A stretch of 7,105 nucleotides of DNA from DAOTUB01 sp034437455. GTDB taxonomy: Bacteria > Chloroflexota > Anaerolineae > B4-G1. Position 1 is the first letter of the stretch, and each line of letters opens with the position of its first letter. The translations under genes and the position numbers were made by a program. This document shows positions 1-6,704 of the stretch, one piece after another. The stretch covers positions 1 through 7,105 of the forward strand of contig DAOTUB010000255.1 of assembly GCA_034437455.1 (NCBI GenBank), read 5' to 3'. Below the pieces are notes generated by a model. That model worked only from the letters and a program-made list of their open reading frames with translations, had not been told where the DNA came from and made no database searches.

Positions 1-57
1 CAGGATGAGCAATAGGGCTAAACCCGAAATTAATTATGTAGTCCTTGTTCCAATCAT
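1..57 (-). pseudogene. Possible 5' end of an exported-protein gene, interrupted at codon 8
   Basis: On the minus strand an AAGGTG ribosome-binding site (63-68) sits five bases before an ATG at 57-55, and this start is only 44 bases beyond the stop of the membrane-protein gene. The frame reads MIGTRTT, then TAA (36-34), then LISGLALLLIL up to the window edge. A short polar start followed by a hydrophobic core is the pattern of a signal peptide or lipoprotein leader, so the TAA could be a nonsense mutation of a sense codon (for example AAA or CAA). Only 19 codons are visible, so the product cannot be named. The hydrophobic run could also be chance, or another start may lie outside the window. 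Confidence 0.3.
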
Positions 58-101
58 AGTTTCACCTTCTGTTTAGGGTTGATTCGGAGTGATTTGCCGC
101 G

Positions 102-1283
102 TTAACGTTTATTCTCAAGCGTGGTCTTCCGGTCGTCGCTTGCAGGAGCTTGTTCGACAGGGTGCGTGTCCCTTGGTATTTTGTGCCAAGTTCTGGTATT
201 CCCAGAACACTCACTAACCGCCTTTGCAAACGATAGGGCCGCCAACACGAAGCCCAAAACCGTCCAGATGACAAAGTTAACGGTGATTCCGGTTAACAAT
301 ACAGGATTCCGCGCCAGTATTGATAGCCCCAGAGCCAAGACGATTAATAAAGCAAATAAAATTGCGACGAGCCGCAACTCACGTTTCTCAGGCGCGATTC
401 CGGTTTTGGCAGTTGGTTCACGTCTGCGGTGCAACCAGAGGCCAATGACGGCGAACGCGTAGAAAACAAGGGTGAACAATTGCACGGTGATGGTGGGCAG
501 TCCCTCAGGTCGCATGAAGACATACCCCACGGCATACAGCAAGGTGAGATAAACACCCAGACCGCCAAAGCCCCAGCGACCGAAGACCACGATGGGCCGC
601 CTGTTCGAAGCGGTGAGGGCAGGCTGTGCTAACCGCAACAGTACCCACAGGAGGCTGATCGCCGCAAGAAGATTGACAGCCAGGTTGAGTGTTCCTCCTG
701 AGTTCATAGCCATCACCGGTGCGAGGGAGAGGACCAGGTAAATCTGTACGATGCGTGCCCCCTTGCTCTTTCCGGTGAACCATGCAAGTTCTGGGAAAAT
801 GCGCCGCAGTGGCGGAGAGAGCAGGCAGGTTATCGCCAGCGGCAGGATGAAGGACATCACTGGGTGAAAGAAAAACACCATGCTGATCTCTGAGAAACCG
901 TATGGCCCGATGTGTCCCATGGCGAACTTGCCGTCGCCGCTGTACCCGTACCAGATAACCTTGGTGATCCAGGATTCGTATAGTCCGAACAGTATGCCCC
1001 AGAGGTAAAGGGATGAGATCGATGTCCGGCCCGTGCGGACAGCGAGGGTCGTGAGGAAAAAAAAGTGCGCGAAATAGAGCCAGTAGGTGACCAAGACCGT
1101 CCAGGGGTGCCACAGCCCGGCTTGCAGTGAGGCTCCGGAGAATACTTCGGCGCAAATTAGTACAACGAGTCCGATCAGAACACGTGCGAATACGATTCCG
1201 GAAAGCGCTTCTGGAGCGGGAGCGCTTTGTTCCGAAACGCACTTTGAGGAATCTGAGAACGTTTTGATTGAAGCTCCTTTCAT
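102..1283 (-). CDS. Polytopic integral membrane protein of unknown function
   Basis: The protein has 393 residues from ATG 1283 to TAA 102. I chose this ATG because AAAGGA lies nine bases before it; the upstream in-frame ATGs (1337 and 1313) lack such a site and would add a polar N-terminus. Residues 1-28 are polar. About ten hydrophobic segments follow, near 29-50, 59-80, 91-110, 131-155, 177-195, 199-218, 240-257, 263-284, 304-322 and 328-352, and the last 40 residues are charged and probably cytoplasmic. The best-marked stretch is 93-150, rich in aromatic residues, with LFGLYESWITKVIWYGYSGD and then HIGPYGFSE. No transporter, enzyme or sensor motif is recognisable, so no function is assigned. 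The IS inserted 84 bases upstream may have altered its expression. Confidence 0.85.
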   Translation of the reverse strand: MKGASIKTFSDSSKCVSEQSAPAPEALSGIVFARVLIGLVVLICAEVFSGASLQAGLWHPWTVLVTYWLYFAHFFFLTTLAVRTGRTSISSLYLWGILFGLYESWITKVIWYGYSGDGKFAMGHIGPYGFSEISMVFFFHPVMSFILPLAITCLLSPPLRRIFPELAWFTGKSKGARIVQIYLVLSLAPVMAMNSGGTLNLAVNLLAAISLLWVLLRLAQPALTASNRRPIVVFGRWGFGGLGVYLTLLYAVGYVFMRPEGLPTITVQLFTLVFYAFAVIGLWLHRRREPTAKTGIAPEKRELRLVAILFALLIVLALGLSILARNPVLLTGITVNFVIWTVLGFVLAALSFAKAVSECSGNTRTWHKIPRDTHPVEQAPASDDRKTTLENKR

Positions 1284-1323
1284 CAGTTTCTGTCCTTTCG
1301 CTATAAAAGACATTGCATAAATA

Positions 1324-1329
1324 ATTATA
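1324..1329 (-). promoter_or_regulatory. Candidate -10 box for the membrane-protein gene
   Basis: The region 1284-1367 is AT-rich and holds a perfect TATAAT on the minus strand, about 40 bases before the chosen start codon. No good -35 box is present: the best is TTTATA at 1349-1354 with a long 19-base spacer. The site lies outside the IS, so the insertion left the -10 region intact but may have replaced sequence further upstream. Confidence 0.25.
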
Positions 1330-1367
1330 TTGTGCAACTATTAGAGAATATAAATCGCCAAATGTAT

Positions 1368-1393
1368 GATACTGCTGGTAAAGTATTGATTGC
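1368..1393 (+). repeat. Left terminal inverted repeat of the IS
   Basis: It begins GATACTGCTGGTAAA and ends ATTGC. It matches the reverse complement of 3007-3032 at 23 of 26 positions, including the first 15 without a mismatch. Confidence 0.85.
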
Positions 1394-1421
1394 TAAAAGA
1401 TGCAATGTTAGCAAAGCATCT
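1390..1421 (+). promoter_or_regulatory. Two overlapping inverted repeats in the IS leader
   Basis: TTGCTAA (1390-1396) can pair with TTAGCAA (1408-1414), and AGATGC (1398-1403) can pair with GCATCT (1416-1421). The two stems interlock, so they are either alternatives or a tight pseudoknot. They lie between the left inverted repeat and the transposase start, where IS elements often carry expression control. A regulatory role is inference only. Confidence 0.25.
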
Positions 1422-1523
1422 ATCAACACGCCATGAGTGACAGAATTGGAATTGTGTGGCAGAATAGAGGCCAGCCCAAGAGAACAGCAGCCAAGTCATA
1501 GGAAGCAGGAAAGGAGCCATGCC

Positions 1524-2976
1524 ATGTCCCTGTTCCCCCAAGAGTTCATTCTGGTGCCTGAAGAAACAGCGCGAGTAGCCCGCAAAGCTTTTCCCAAAGG
1601 CAATGTGTACATGAGGATGAGAGATGAGTTGGGCGTGTTGTATAAGGATAGTGATTTTGCGCCATTGTTTTCCACCCAGGGTCGACCGGCCGAAGCACCC
1701 GCTCGATTGAATTTGGTGCTGATCATCCAGTACGCAGAAGGATTGACAGATCGGCAGGTTGCGGAGGCGGTGCGAGGTCGTATTGATTTGAAATACACCT
1801 TGGGCATGGAGCTGACGGATCCTGGTTTTGATGCTTCGATATTGAGCGAGTATCGTGATCGGCTGATTGAGGGCGGTATGGAAAGCAAATTGCTGGATGA
1901 TATGCTTGAGCAGTTCCAAGCGCGGGGCTGGCTCAAAGCCCGTGGGCAGCAACGCATCGATTCGACGCACGTTTTGGCAGCGACACGTAAGCTGAACCGG
2001 CTGTAGTGTGTAGGGGAAACGCTGCGTTGCGCTTTGGAAGATTTGGCGAGAGTAGCTCCCGATTGGTTGCGGGAGCGAGTGACTCCAGATTGGTTTGATT
2101 TGTACGGTTCGCGTTTTGAGCAGTACCGCCTGCCTAAGGAGCAGACCAAGCGGCTGATTCAATCGCCTTATGACCCTCAGGCTCGCAACCGCACCAAAAG
2201 GAGTTTGAACTGGACGGGTTATGCTGCTCATTTCAGAGACCTGTGACGTCAGCACGCCAAATGTAATAGTCAATGTCGAGACAACGCCAGCGACGACAGG
2301 TGATGTAGATATGACAGCGGTCATTCACACCGCCTTGGACAAAAAGGGCTTTCTGCCCCGCGAGCACTTTGTAGACAGTGTCTATGTCGATGCAGATAAT
2401 CTGATAAGCAGCCATACCGAGCACGCGATTGATCTGTATGGCCCGGCGCCGCCTGACTTTAGTTGGCAAGCCCGAGCCAGGCAAGGCTTTGACATCTCTT
2501 GTTTTATTGTGGATTGGGAAGCTCAAAGCGTTACTTGTCCCCAGGGCAAAGTGAGTCGCCGTTGGCATGCTAGCACAGATGAAGCAGTCTGTGAGATCAT
2601 ACAGGTCCAATTTGATCGTCAGGATTGTGCCTGCTGTCAGAGTCGAGCCCAGTGCACCAAAGCGAAAATCCAAACACGTGTGCTTCATCTCAAGCCACAA
2701 GCCCAGTACAAGGCCTTGCAGGCCGCCCGCCAGCGCCAGACCACTGAGGAATTCAAACAGGGCTACAAGACACGTGCGGGTGTTGAAGGTACTATCTTGC
2801 AAGGCACGCGCTCCTTTGACTTGCGCCGATCGCGCTACACTGGATTGCCAAAAACGCATTTACAACATGTCCTTATAGCAGCAGCTATGAATCTGGCATG
2901 CGTGATGGCTTGGCTAGAGGAAATACCACGCGCGCAGACACGCCGGTCTCGTTTTGCTGCGCTTGGATGCGTCTAG
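1524..2976 (+). pseudogene. IS1182-family DDE transposase, broken by a nonsense codon and a frameshift
   Basis: Translation should start at ATG 1524, which has AAGGAG seven bases upstream (1511-1516) and begins MSLFPQEF. Repaired, the protein would be about 484 residues, close to what I expect for the family. Residues 1-160 include the N-terminal helical domain (LTDRQVAEAVRGRIDLKY) and the first catalytic Asp in QRIDSTHVLA (D146). A TAG at 2004-2006 replaces codon 161, and the same frame then continues with good similarity (CVGETLRCALEDLARVAPDW). Near 2232 about two bases are missing: the frame passes from ...WTGYAAH to SETCDVSTPN. The 3' part has the second Asp region (FVDSVYVDADNL, probably D285), a cysteine cluster (CPQGK, DCACCQSRAQC), the Glu in RAGVEGTI, and the conserved end RRSRYTGLPKTHLQHV...RRSRFAAL. 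It is therefore a complete but inactive gene; neither half alone has the full DDE triad. Confidence 0.9.
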
Positions 2977-3006
2977 ATATAATCGGTGTCGCTGGTGTGT
3001 GACCTT

Positions 3007-3032
3007 GCAATAGATAATTTACCAGCAGTATC
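3007..3032 (-). repeat. Right terminal inverted repeat of the IS
   Basis: Read on the minus strand it begins GATACTGCTGGTAAA and ends ATTGC, matching the left end at 1368-1393 with three mismatches. It ends 47 bases from the stop codon of the NHL-PHP gene, so any original terminator of that gene may have been separated from it. Confidence 0.85.
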
Positions 3033-3079
3033 TCTATATTGGCTCATTAGCAGTGAACTTTAGCGCCGCACAGCGGTTA

Positions 3080-6000
3080 TCAACGCCCCCGCATCACCAC
3101 CGGTAGGTAAACAGTCATTCTGTCTGACGTCCAAATCGGGGCGGTGGATCCTCTGCGCGCCCACGTCCCGACTTTTATTCCGGCCTCGACATAGTAAAAG
3201 TGTCCGGGAGCACCCGGGATTGTGGTCTCCCAAGTGTACATCGGTTCCCACGGGAGAGGCACGATGCTATCCACCGGCAGGCCATTGTCGTACAAGGTGA
3301 GGTAGGCGATCCTTCCCTCCGAGTTAGGGGTGTAGAGCATTACCTCGACGTTGAGATGGGTAGTGGCAGAGATGACCTCGCCCATCCAATGGCCGTTCAC
3401 CCGCATGGCCAATCCCATCGGTGGACCCTCGTCCCACATATTAAAGACGCGCCGGGCGCGCAGCGCCTCGAGGATCGCCTCCTGTGTCAATTCCGAGGCG
3501 AGGACGCCCGTTCCAGGGTGGTCGCCCCAGTTTGCTTGATGCGTGTCCGAGTTTGGCGCCATCGCGACGCGCCAACCGGTAGACAATGTCTGGGAGTAGC
3601 TCCTGTGAACCTCTGTCAGGGCTATGCGCTGGGCGGCACCGGCGTGATAGGCAAAGTCGTCAAAGTCGCCGGGGAACGGGTGGTTGAACTGTCCGATCGC
3701 GTCCGTCTGGGCAGCGAGCCAGGCGTAGAACTCTTCCCCGGTGTCATAGTTGGGATCGTCCCGGTGAACATAGTCAGACGTCCCCAAGACGTTGAGGTGC
3801 CCAAAGGTGTTATGCGTGTACTCAAAGCCCCGCAGCGCGGCGAACGTGCCGGTGACGCTGGCCAGGTCGGCCTGCACGCCGATGTCCAGCCACTCGGACG
3901 GATCGATCTCGAACGCGTGGTCGGTCAGCGCATAAAAGTCCGCCCCGTTGGCTCGGGCCGTGGCAAAAGTGTCAGCCGGGACGCCCTGGCCGTCCGAGTA
4001 GCTAGAGTGGCTGTGCAGGTCGCCAAAGTAAAAGTACATGTCGTCGGGCAGCGGCGGTTGTCCATCGCCGGTGGTGAACGACCACGTGGTTCCCTCTGCC
4101 AGGGCGTGGCCGTAGACGCTCTGAACACCGGTGGTGAGCTCGACCGTGTAGGTGCTGCTGGGGGCGAGATCGACGGACGGCCGAAAGACCGCCATCCGGC
4201 TGATCGGGATATAGCCGACGCTGCCGGCAACGGGCGACATATCTGCCTGGTAGAGCCGGACAGTCGTGCCATTGACCGTGCTGGGGTTTAATGCGTCGTC
4301 AAACACTGCCGAGATCCAACGGTGGGTGGGCACGTCGACGGTGTCTGAGAAGGGATAGGTCCGGGCGATTCCCGGCCCTGAGCGGGCGAATTCCTGGATC
4401 CGCTGGTTGTTCCGGTCGCCTACCCAAAGCCCGCCGTGGCTGTCGATGGCCGCGCCGTAGGGACTGTCGAGATATCCCGGCCCGTCCCCCAGTCCCTCTC
4501 CAATGATCTCCAGCACCCCATACTTGGGCCAGTGGAGCTGGTAGACAGCGTGCCGCCCCGCATCGACGACGTATAGGTAGTCGCTCGAATCCGTAGCCAA
4601 GCGGCCGAGGTAGGAGAACGTGGGATAACCACCACTATTCATCCAGGCGAGGCCATCGAAACCGGGGCCCGAGTCCGCTGGGGTGAACACCGCTATGGCA
4701 TTTTCGCCTGCGTCCGCGACGTACACATAGCCCCGCGTGTCGACCGCCACGTCTTCCGGCCAGTTAAAGTAGTGGGTGTCACCATAGCCGTTCACGGACA
4801 TGCTATCCAAGTAGGTGAGGCCGCGGTCAAAGACCTGGACGCGACGGTTGCCAGAGTCGGCCACGTAGAGCAGCCCATCCGGGCTAATCGCCAATCCGCT
4901 GGGCGTGTCGAACTCGTAATCGCCATTTCCCTGACTTCCCAGCGTGGCCGAATAGGTCCCACTAGTGTTAAAGACCTGGATGCGGTGGTTGAGGGCGTCG
5001 GCGACATACACCACGCCGGCCTGATCGACCGCCACGTCTCTTGGGTAGTGAAAGTGGAAATTGTCAGAGCCCTTGACCCCCGGCTCTCCGATCGCCCAGA
5101 CCAGGTCGCCGGAGGTGTCGAGCTTGACCAGGCGCTGGCCGTCGACCTCCACCAGGTAGACGCTGTCGTCGTTGGGGTCAATTGCCACGCCGCCGGGGTA
5201 GTTGTAGTGAAGGCCGTCGGTGAGGTAGGGCACATCGAGCGTGCCAAAGGTGCGCTGGTAAAGGTAGCCGCTGTCGAACGCTTGCACGCGCAGGTTGCCC
5301 GCGTCGACGACATAGACGTTGCCCGCGTCGTCCACGTCCACGTCGACGGGGTTCTCGAACTCATAGTCGCCGGTGCCATAGCTGCCGATGGTAGCCTGGT
5401 ACGCCAGCGTGGCGCGATCGTAGACCTGGACGCGGTGGTTGATCGTGTCGGCGACATAGATCGACGAGCTCGTGACCGCCACGCCGGTGGGAGTGTTCAG
5501 ATGGGCGTTGTCGCTGCCGCTCTGCCCGGTCACGCCCAGGGTGCCGACGAAGGTGGGCACGTATGGATTGGTGACGTCGAGGATCTGGACGCGATGGTTG
5601 CCGCTGTCGGCGACATAGAGGCGGTCGGCGTCGTCGATAAAGAGATAGCGCGGGCCGTGAAAGGTGGTGGTCCCCGAGCCGGGCGTCCCGGTGGTGCCGA
5701 TAGTGCTCAGGTAAGCGCCGCTGGCGTCATAGACCTGGATGCGGTGGTTGCCGTCGTCGACGTTCCAGGGTGGGGTCCCGTCACTGACATAGACGTTGCC
5801 GTCGCTGTCGATGGCGACGCCCATAGGCTCCTGGAACTGGTCATTGCCCGAGCCGGCCGTCCAGGTCTGGCCCAGCTCCTGGAGCACGTTGCCGTTCACG
5901 TCAAACTCGACCACGTGTTTGGCGCATTGGTCGACCACCCAGAGATGGCCGTCGGGATCGAGGGTGGCGTCCGTCAGCCAGCAGAGGGCGGTCCCGTTGT

Positions 6001-6346
6001 AGTCGAGCATCCCAGGCCGCCCGATGCGGCGCTGAAAAGTGCCGTCGCTGGAGAACTGGCTGACCTGGCGCCCGTTGCTCTCGACGATCCAAATCGTGTT
6101 CCCATCGGCGACGAGGCCGGAGGGGTAGTTGAGGTAGGACGTGTTGGCCGGGTAGGGACTGCCGGTGGTGCCCCACGTGCGGCCGATCGAGAATGATAGC
6201 GGGCTGGTCTCCTGTGCAACTTTGGTATGGGTTGCCCCTGTAGCGACGTAGGAGAGTTGATCGGAAAGGGCGGGCGAGGATCGCCCAAAAGACAAGAGCG
6301 AGAAAATGACGAGAACAGCGAAAAGACGCAACGTGACTTTGTTCAT
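3080..6346 (-). CDS. Secreted NHL-repeat / Big_5 / PHP (CehA/McbA-like) metallohydrolase
   Basis: The product has 1088 residues and is probably extracellular. ATG 6346 is chosen because AGAGG lies seven bases upstream and a signal peptide begins there (MNKVTLR, hydrophobic core LFAVLVIFSLLSF, likely cut after PALS near residue 28); starting at ATG 6496 would add 50 residues that hide it. Residues about 75-655 hold twelve NHL-type repeats of the form 'P-x-x-V-A-V-D...V-Y-V-A-D-x-x-N-H-R-V-Q-V-F-D'. Residues about 660-760 form a Big_5-type Ig domain (FDDALNPSTVNGTTVRLY ... TTWSFTTGDG). Residues about 771-990 are a PHP domain with GDLHSHSSYSDG (H778, H780, D785), ALTDH (H810), GFEYT (E842), FNHP (H889) and NSDTH (D934, H936), the expected metal ligands. 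This resembles the CehA/McbA hydrolase group; the substrate is unknown, and ester, phosphoester or carbamate hydrolysis is only inference. The mature protein has just two cysteines, C122 and C141. It ends VYLPVVMRGR. Confidence 0.93.
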   Translation of the reverse strand: MNKVTLRLFAVLVIFSLLSFGRSSPALSDQLSYVATGATHTKVAQETSPLSFSIGRTWGTTGSPYPANTSYLNYPSGLVADGNTIWIVESNGRQVSQFSSDGTFQRRIGRPGMLDYNGTALCWLTDATLDPDGHLWVVDQCAKHVVEFDVNGNVLQELGQTWTAGSGNDQFQEPMGVAIDSDGNVYVSDGTPPWNVDDGNHRIQVYDASGAYLSTIGTTGTPGSGTTTFHGPRYLFIDDADRLYVADSGNHRVQILDVTNPYVPTFVGTLGVTGQSGSDNAHLNTPTGVAVTSSSIYVADTINHRVQVYDRATLAYQATIGSYGTGDYEFENPVDVDVDDAGNVYVVDAGNLRVQAFDSGYLYQRTFGTLDVPYLTDGLHYNYPGGVAIDPNDDSVYLVEVDGQRLVKLDTSGDLVWAIGEPGVKGSDNFHFHYPRDVAVDQAGVVYVADALNHRIQVFNTSGTYSATLGSQGNGDYEFDTPSGLAISPDGLLYVADSGNRRVQVFDRGLTYLDSMSVNGYGDTHYFNWPEDVAVDTRGYVYVADAGENAIAVFTPADSGPGFDGLAWMNSGGYPTFSYLGRLATDSSDYLYVVDAGRHAVYQLHWPKYGVLEIIGEGLGDGPGYLDSPYGAAIDSHGGLWVGDRNNQRIQEFARSGPGIARTYPFSDTVDVPTHRWISAVFDDALNPSTVNGTTVRLYQADMSPVAGSVGYIPISRMAVFRPSVDLAPSSTYTVELTTGVQSVYGHALAEGTTWSFTTGDGQPPLPDDMYFYFGDLHSHSSYSDGQGVPADTFATARANGADFYALTDHAFEIDPSEWLDIGVQADLASVTGTFAALRGFEYTHNTFGHLNVLGTSDYVHRDDPNYDTGEEFYAWLAAQTDAIGQFNHPFPGDFDDFAYHAGAAQRIALTEVHRSYSQTLSTGWRVAMAPNSDTHQANWGDHPGTGVLASELTQEAILEALRARRVFNMWDEGPPMGLAMRVNGHWMGEVISATTHLNVEVMLYTPNSEGRIAYLTLYDNGLPVDSIVPLPWEPMYTWETTIPGAPGHFYYVEAGIKVGTWARRGSTAPIWTSDRMTVYLPVVMRGR
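4388..6139 (-). repeat. Twelve NHL-type repeat units within the coding region
   Basis: Units begin near residues 75, 125, 174, 232, 286, 333, 384, 435, 482, 530, 581 and 629 of the NHL-PHP protein, spaced mostly 45-60 residues apart. Twelve units fit two six-bladed beta-propellers, the usual NHL fold. At DNA level the segment encoding NHRVQV recurs almost unchanged at 4974-4991, 5424-5441 and 5733-5750, with closely related copies at 4833-4850 and 5583-5600, consistent with growth by internal duplication. Confidence 0.85.
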
Positions 6347-6477
6347 TGATAAACCTCTTTCTTGCAGAGACCTTGTAATCTGAAAAACAACTTGGCTCGT
6401 TTGCCGCTCGCTCACAGTGAAAAGAGGTAGGCCGACTGTTGTTTTCGTTGTGGACCTTGGACGTCGATCAATTATCA

Positions 6478-6506
6478 AGTATACCCTCTCCCCCATAAGC
6501 CGTCAA
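6478..6506 (-). promoter_or_regulatory. Sigma70-like promoter for the NHL-PHP gene
   Basis: On the minus strand TTGACG (6506-6501) and TATACT (6483-6478) are separated by exactly 17 bases, each box matching the consensus at five of six positions. Transcription would begin near 6470, giving a 5' untranslated leader of about 125 bases before ATG 6346. I see no clear riboswitch or other conserved RNA element in the leader. Confidence 0.6.
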
Positions 6507-6579
6507 GCATCTCCTGCGCCAATGAGCAATTCCTTGGTTCAATTTTTATTGCGAGAACCGGACGCTTTTTCCGGGGCGA

Positions 6580-6603
6580 CACGTGCACCGCGCGGTGTGC
6601 GTG
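6580..6603. repeat. Imperfect palindrome upstream of the NHL-PHP promoter
   Basis: The two 12-base halves are CACGTGCACCGC and GCGGTGTGCGTG, complementary at ten positions; as plus-strand RNA the other two can form G-U pairs. A further perfect partner to CGTGCACCG (6582-6590) occurs at 6621-6629. The element is about 75 bases upstream of the -35 box. It could be an operator-like site or a hairpin; three Ts follow on the plus strand, too few for a convincing terminator, and no plus-strand gene ends here. Confidence 0.5.
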
Positions 6604-6704
6604 TTTAGCGCTGTTTCCGTCGGTGCACGAGGCGGTTGGGATTTGGATTGGAAGAGGCGGCACAGCGGGGGATGAGCGCGTTGTAGGGCAGATCGGAAAT
6701 CCAT

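Larger units (their letters stand above)
1368..3032 (+). mobile_element. IS1182-type insertion sequence, about 1665 bp, transposase inactivated
   Basis: The element is bounded by 26-bp imperfect terminal inverted repeats and encloses a single transposase gene on the plus strand that fills most of it, the normal layout and size for this family. The transposase is broken by a premature stop and a frameshift, so this copy cannot move by itself, although it could be mobilised in trans by an intact relative because both ends are preserved. It lies between two minus-strand host genes, 47 bases from the stop of the NHL-PHP gene and 84 bases from the start of the membrane-protein gene. No target-site duplication is obvious next to the repeats. 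Confidence 0.85.

Noticed and set aside
505..1242. A 245-residue minus-strand frame inside the membrane-protein gene
   Set aside because: It is an overlapping frame with Arg/His-rich low-quality composition and no start signal; the other frame encodes a coherent multi-segment membrane protein.
2004..2006. TAG read as a sense codon (recoding) in the transposase
   Set aside because: TAG also ends the transposase (2974-2976) and the right-edge gene (6909-6907), and the transposase has a separate frameshift, so ordinary decay explains it better.
1341..2324. A 327-residue open frame on the minus strand across the IS
   Set aside because: It spans the terminal inverted repeat and runs opposite the transposase, whose plus-strand frames carry clear family motifs.
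3059..3070. TTAGCGCCGC shared between 3060 and the palindrome at 6737
   Set aside because: A ten-base match between two places in 7 kb is expected by chance.
3033..3079. An intrinsic terminator just after the NHL-PHP stop codon
   Set aside because: Only a four-base CCGC/GCGG stem is present and no T-run follows before the IS end.
3200..4291. A 363-residue open frame on the plus strand
   Set aside because: It lies opposite the Big_5 and PHP coding region, where high third-position GC removes stops; the composition is Arg/Val/Gly-rich with no motif.
4772..6196. A 474-residue open frame on the plus strand
   Set aside because: It is the antisense of the NHL repeats. Its own periodic VDLDAVVxxVGDI pattern simply mirrors the repeated DNA, it has no ribosome-binding site, and the minus-strand protein has recognisable domains and a signal peptide.
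6347..6496. A longer N-terminus for the NHL-PHP protein, from ATG 6496
   Set aside because: It would place 50 polar residues before the signal peptide, has no suitable ribosome-binding site and would start upstream of the predicted transcription start.
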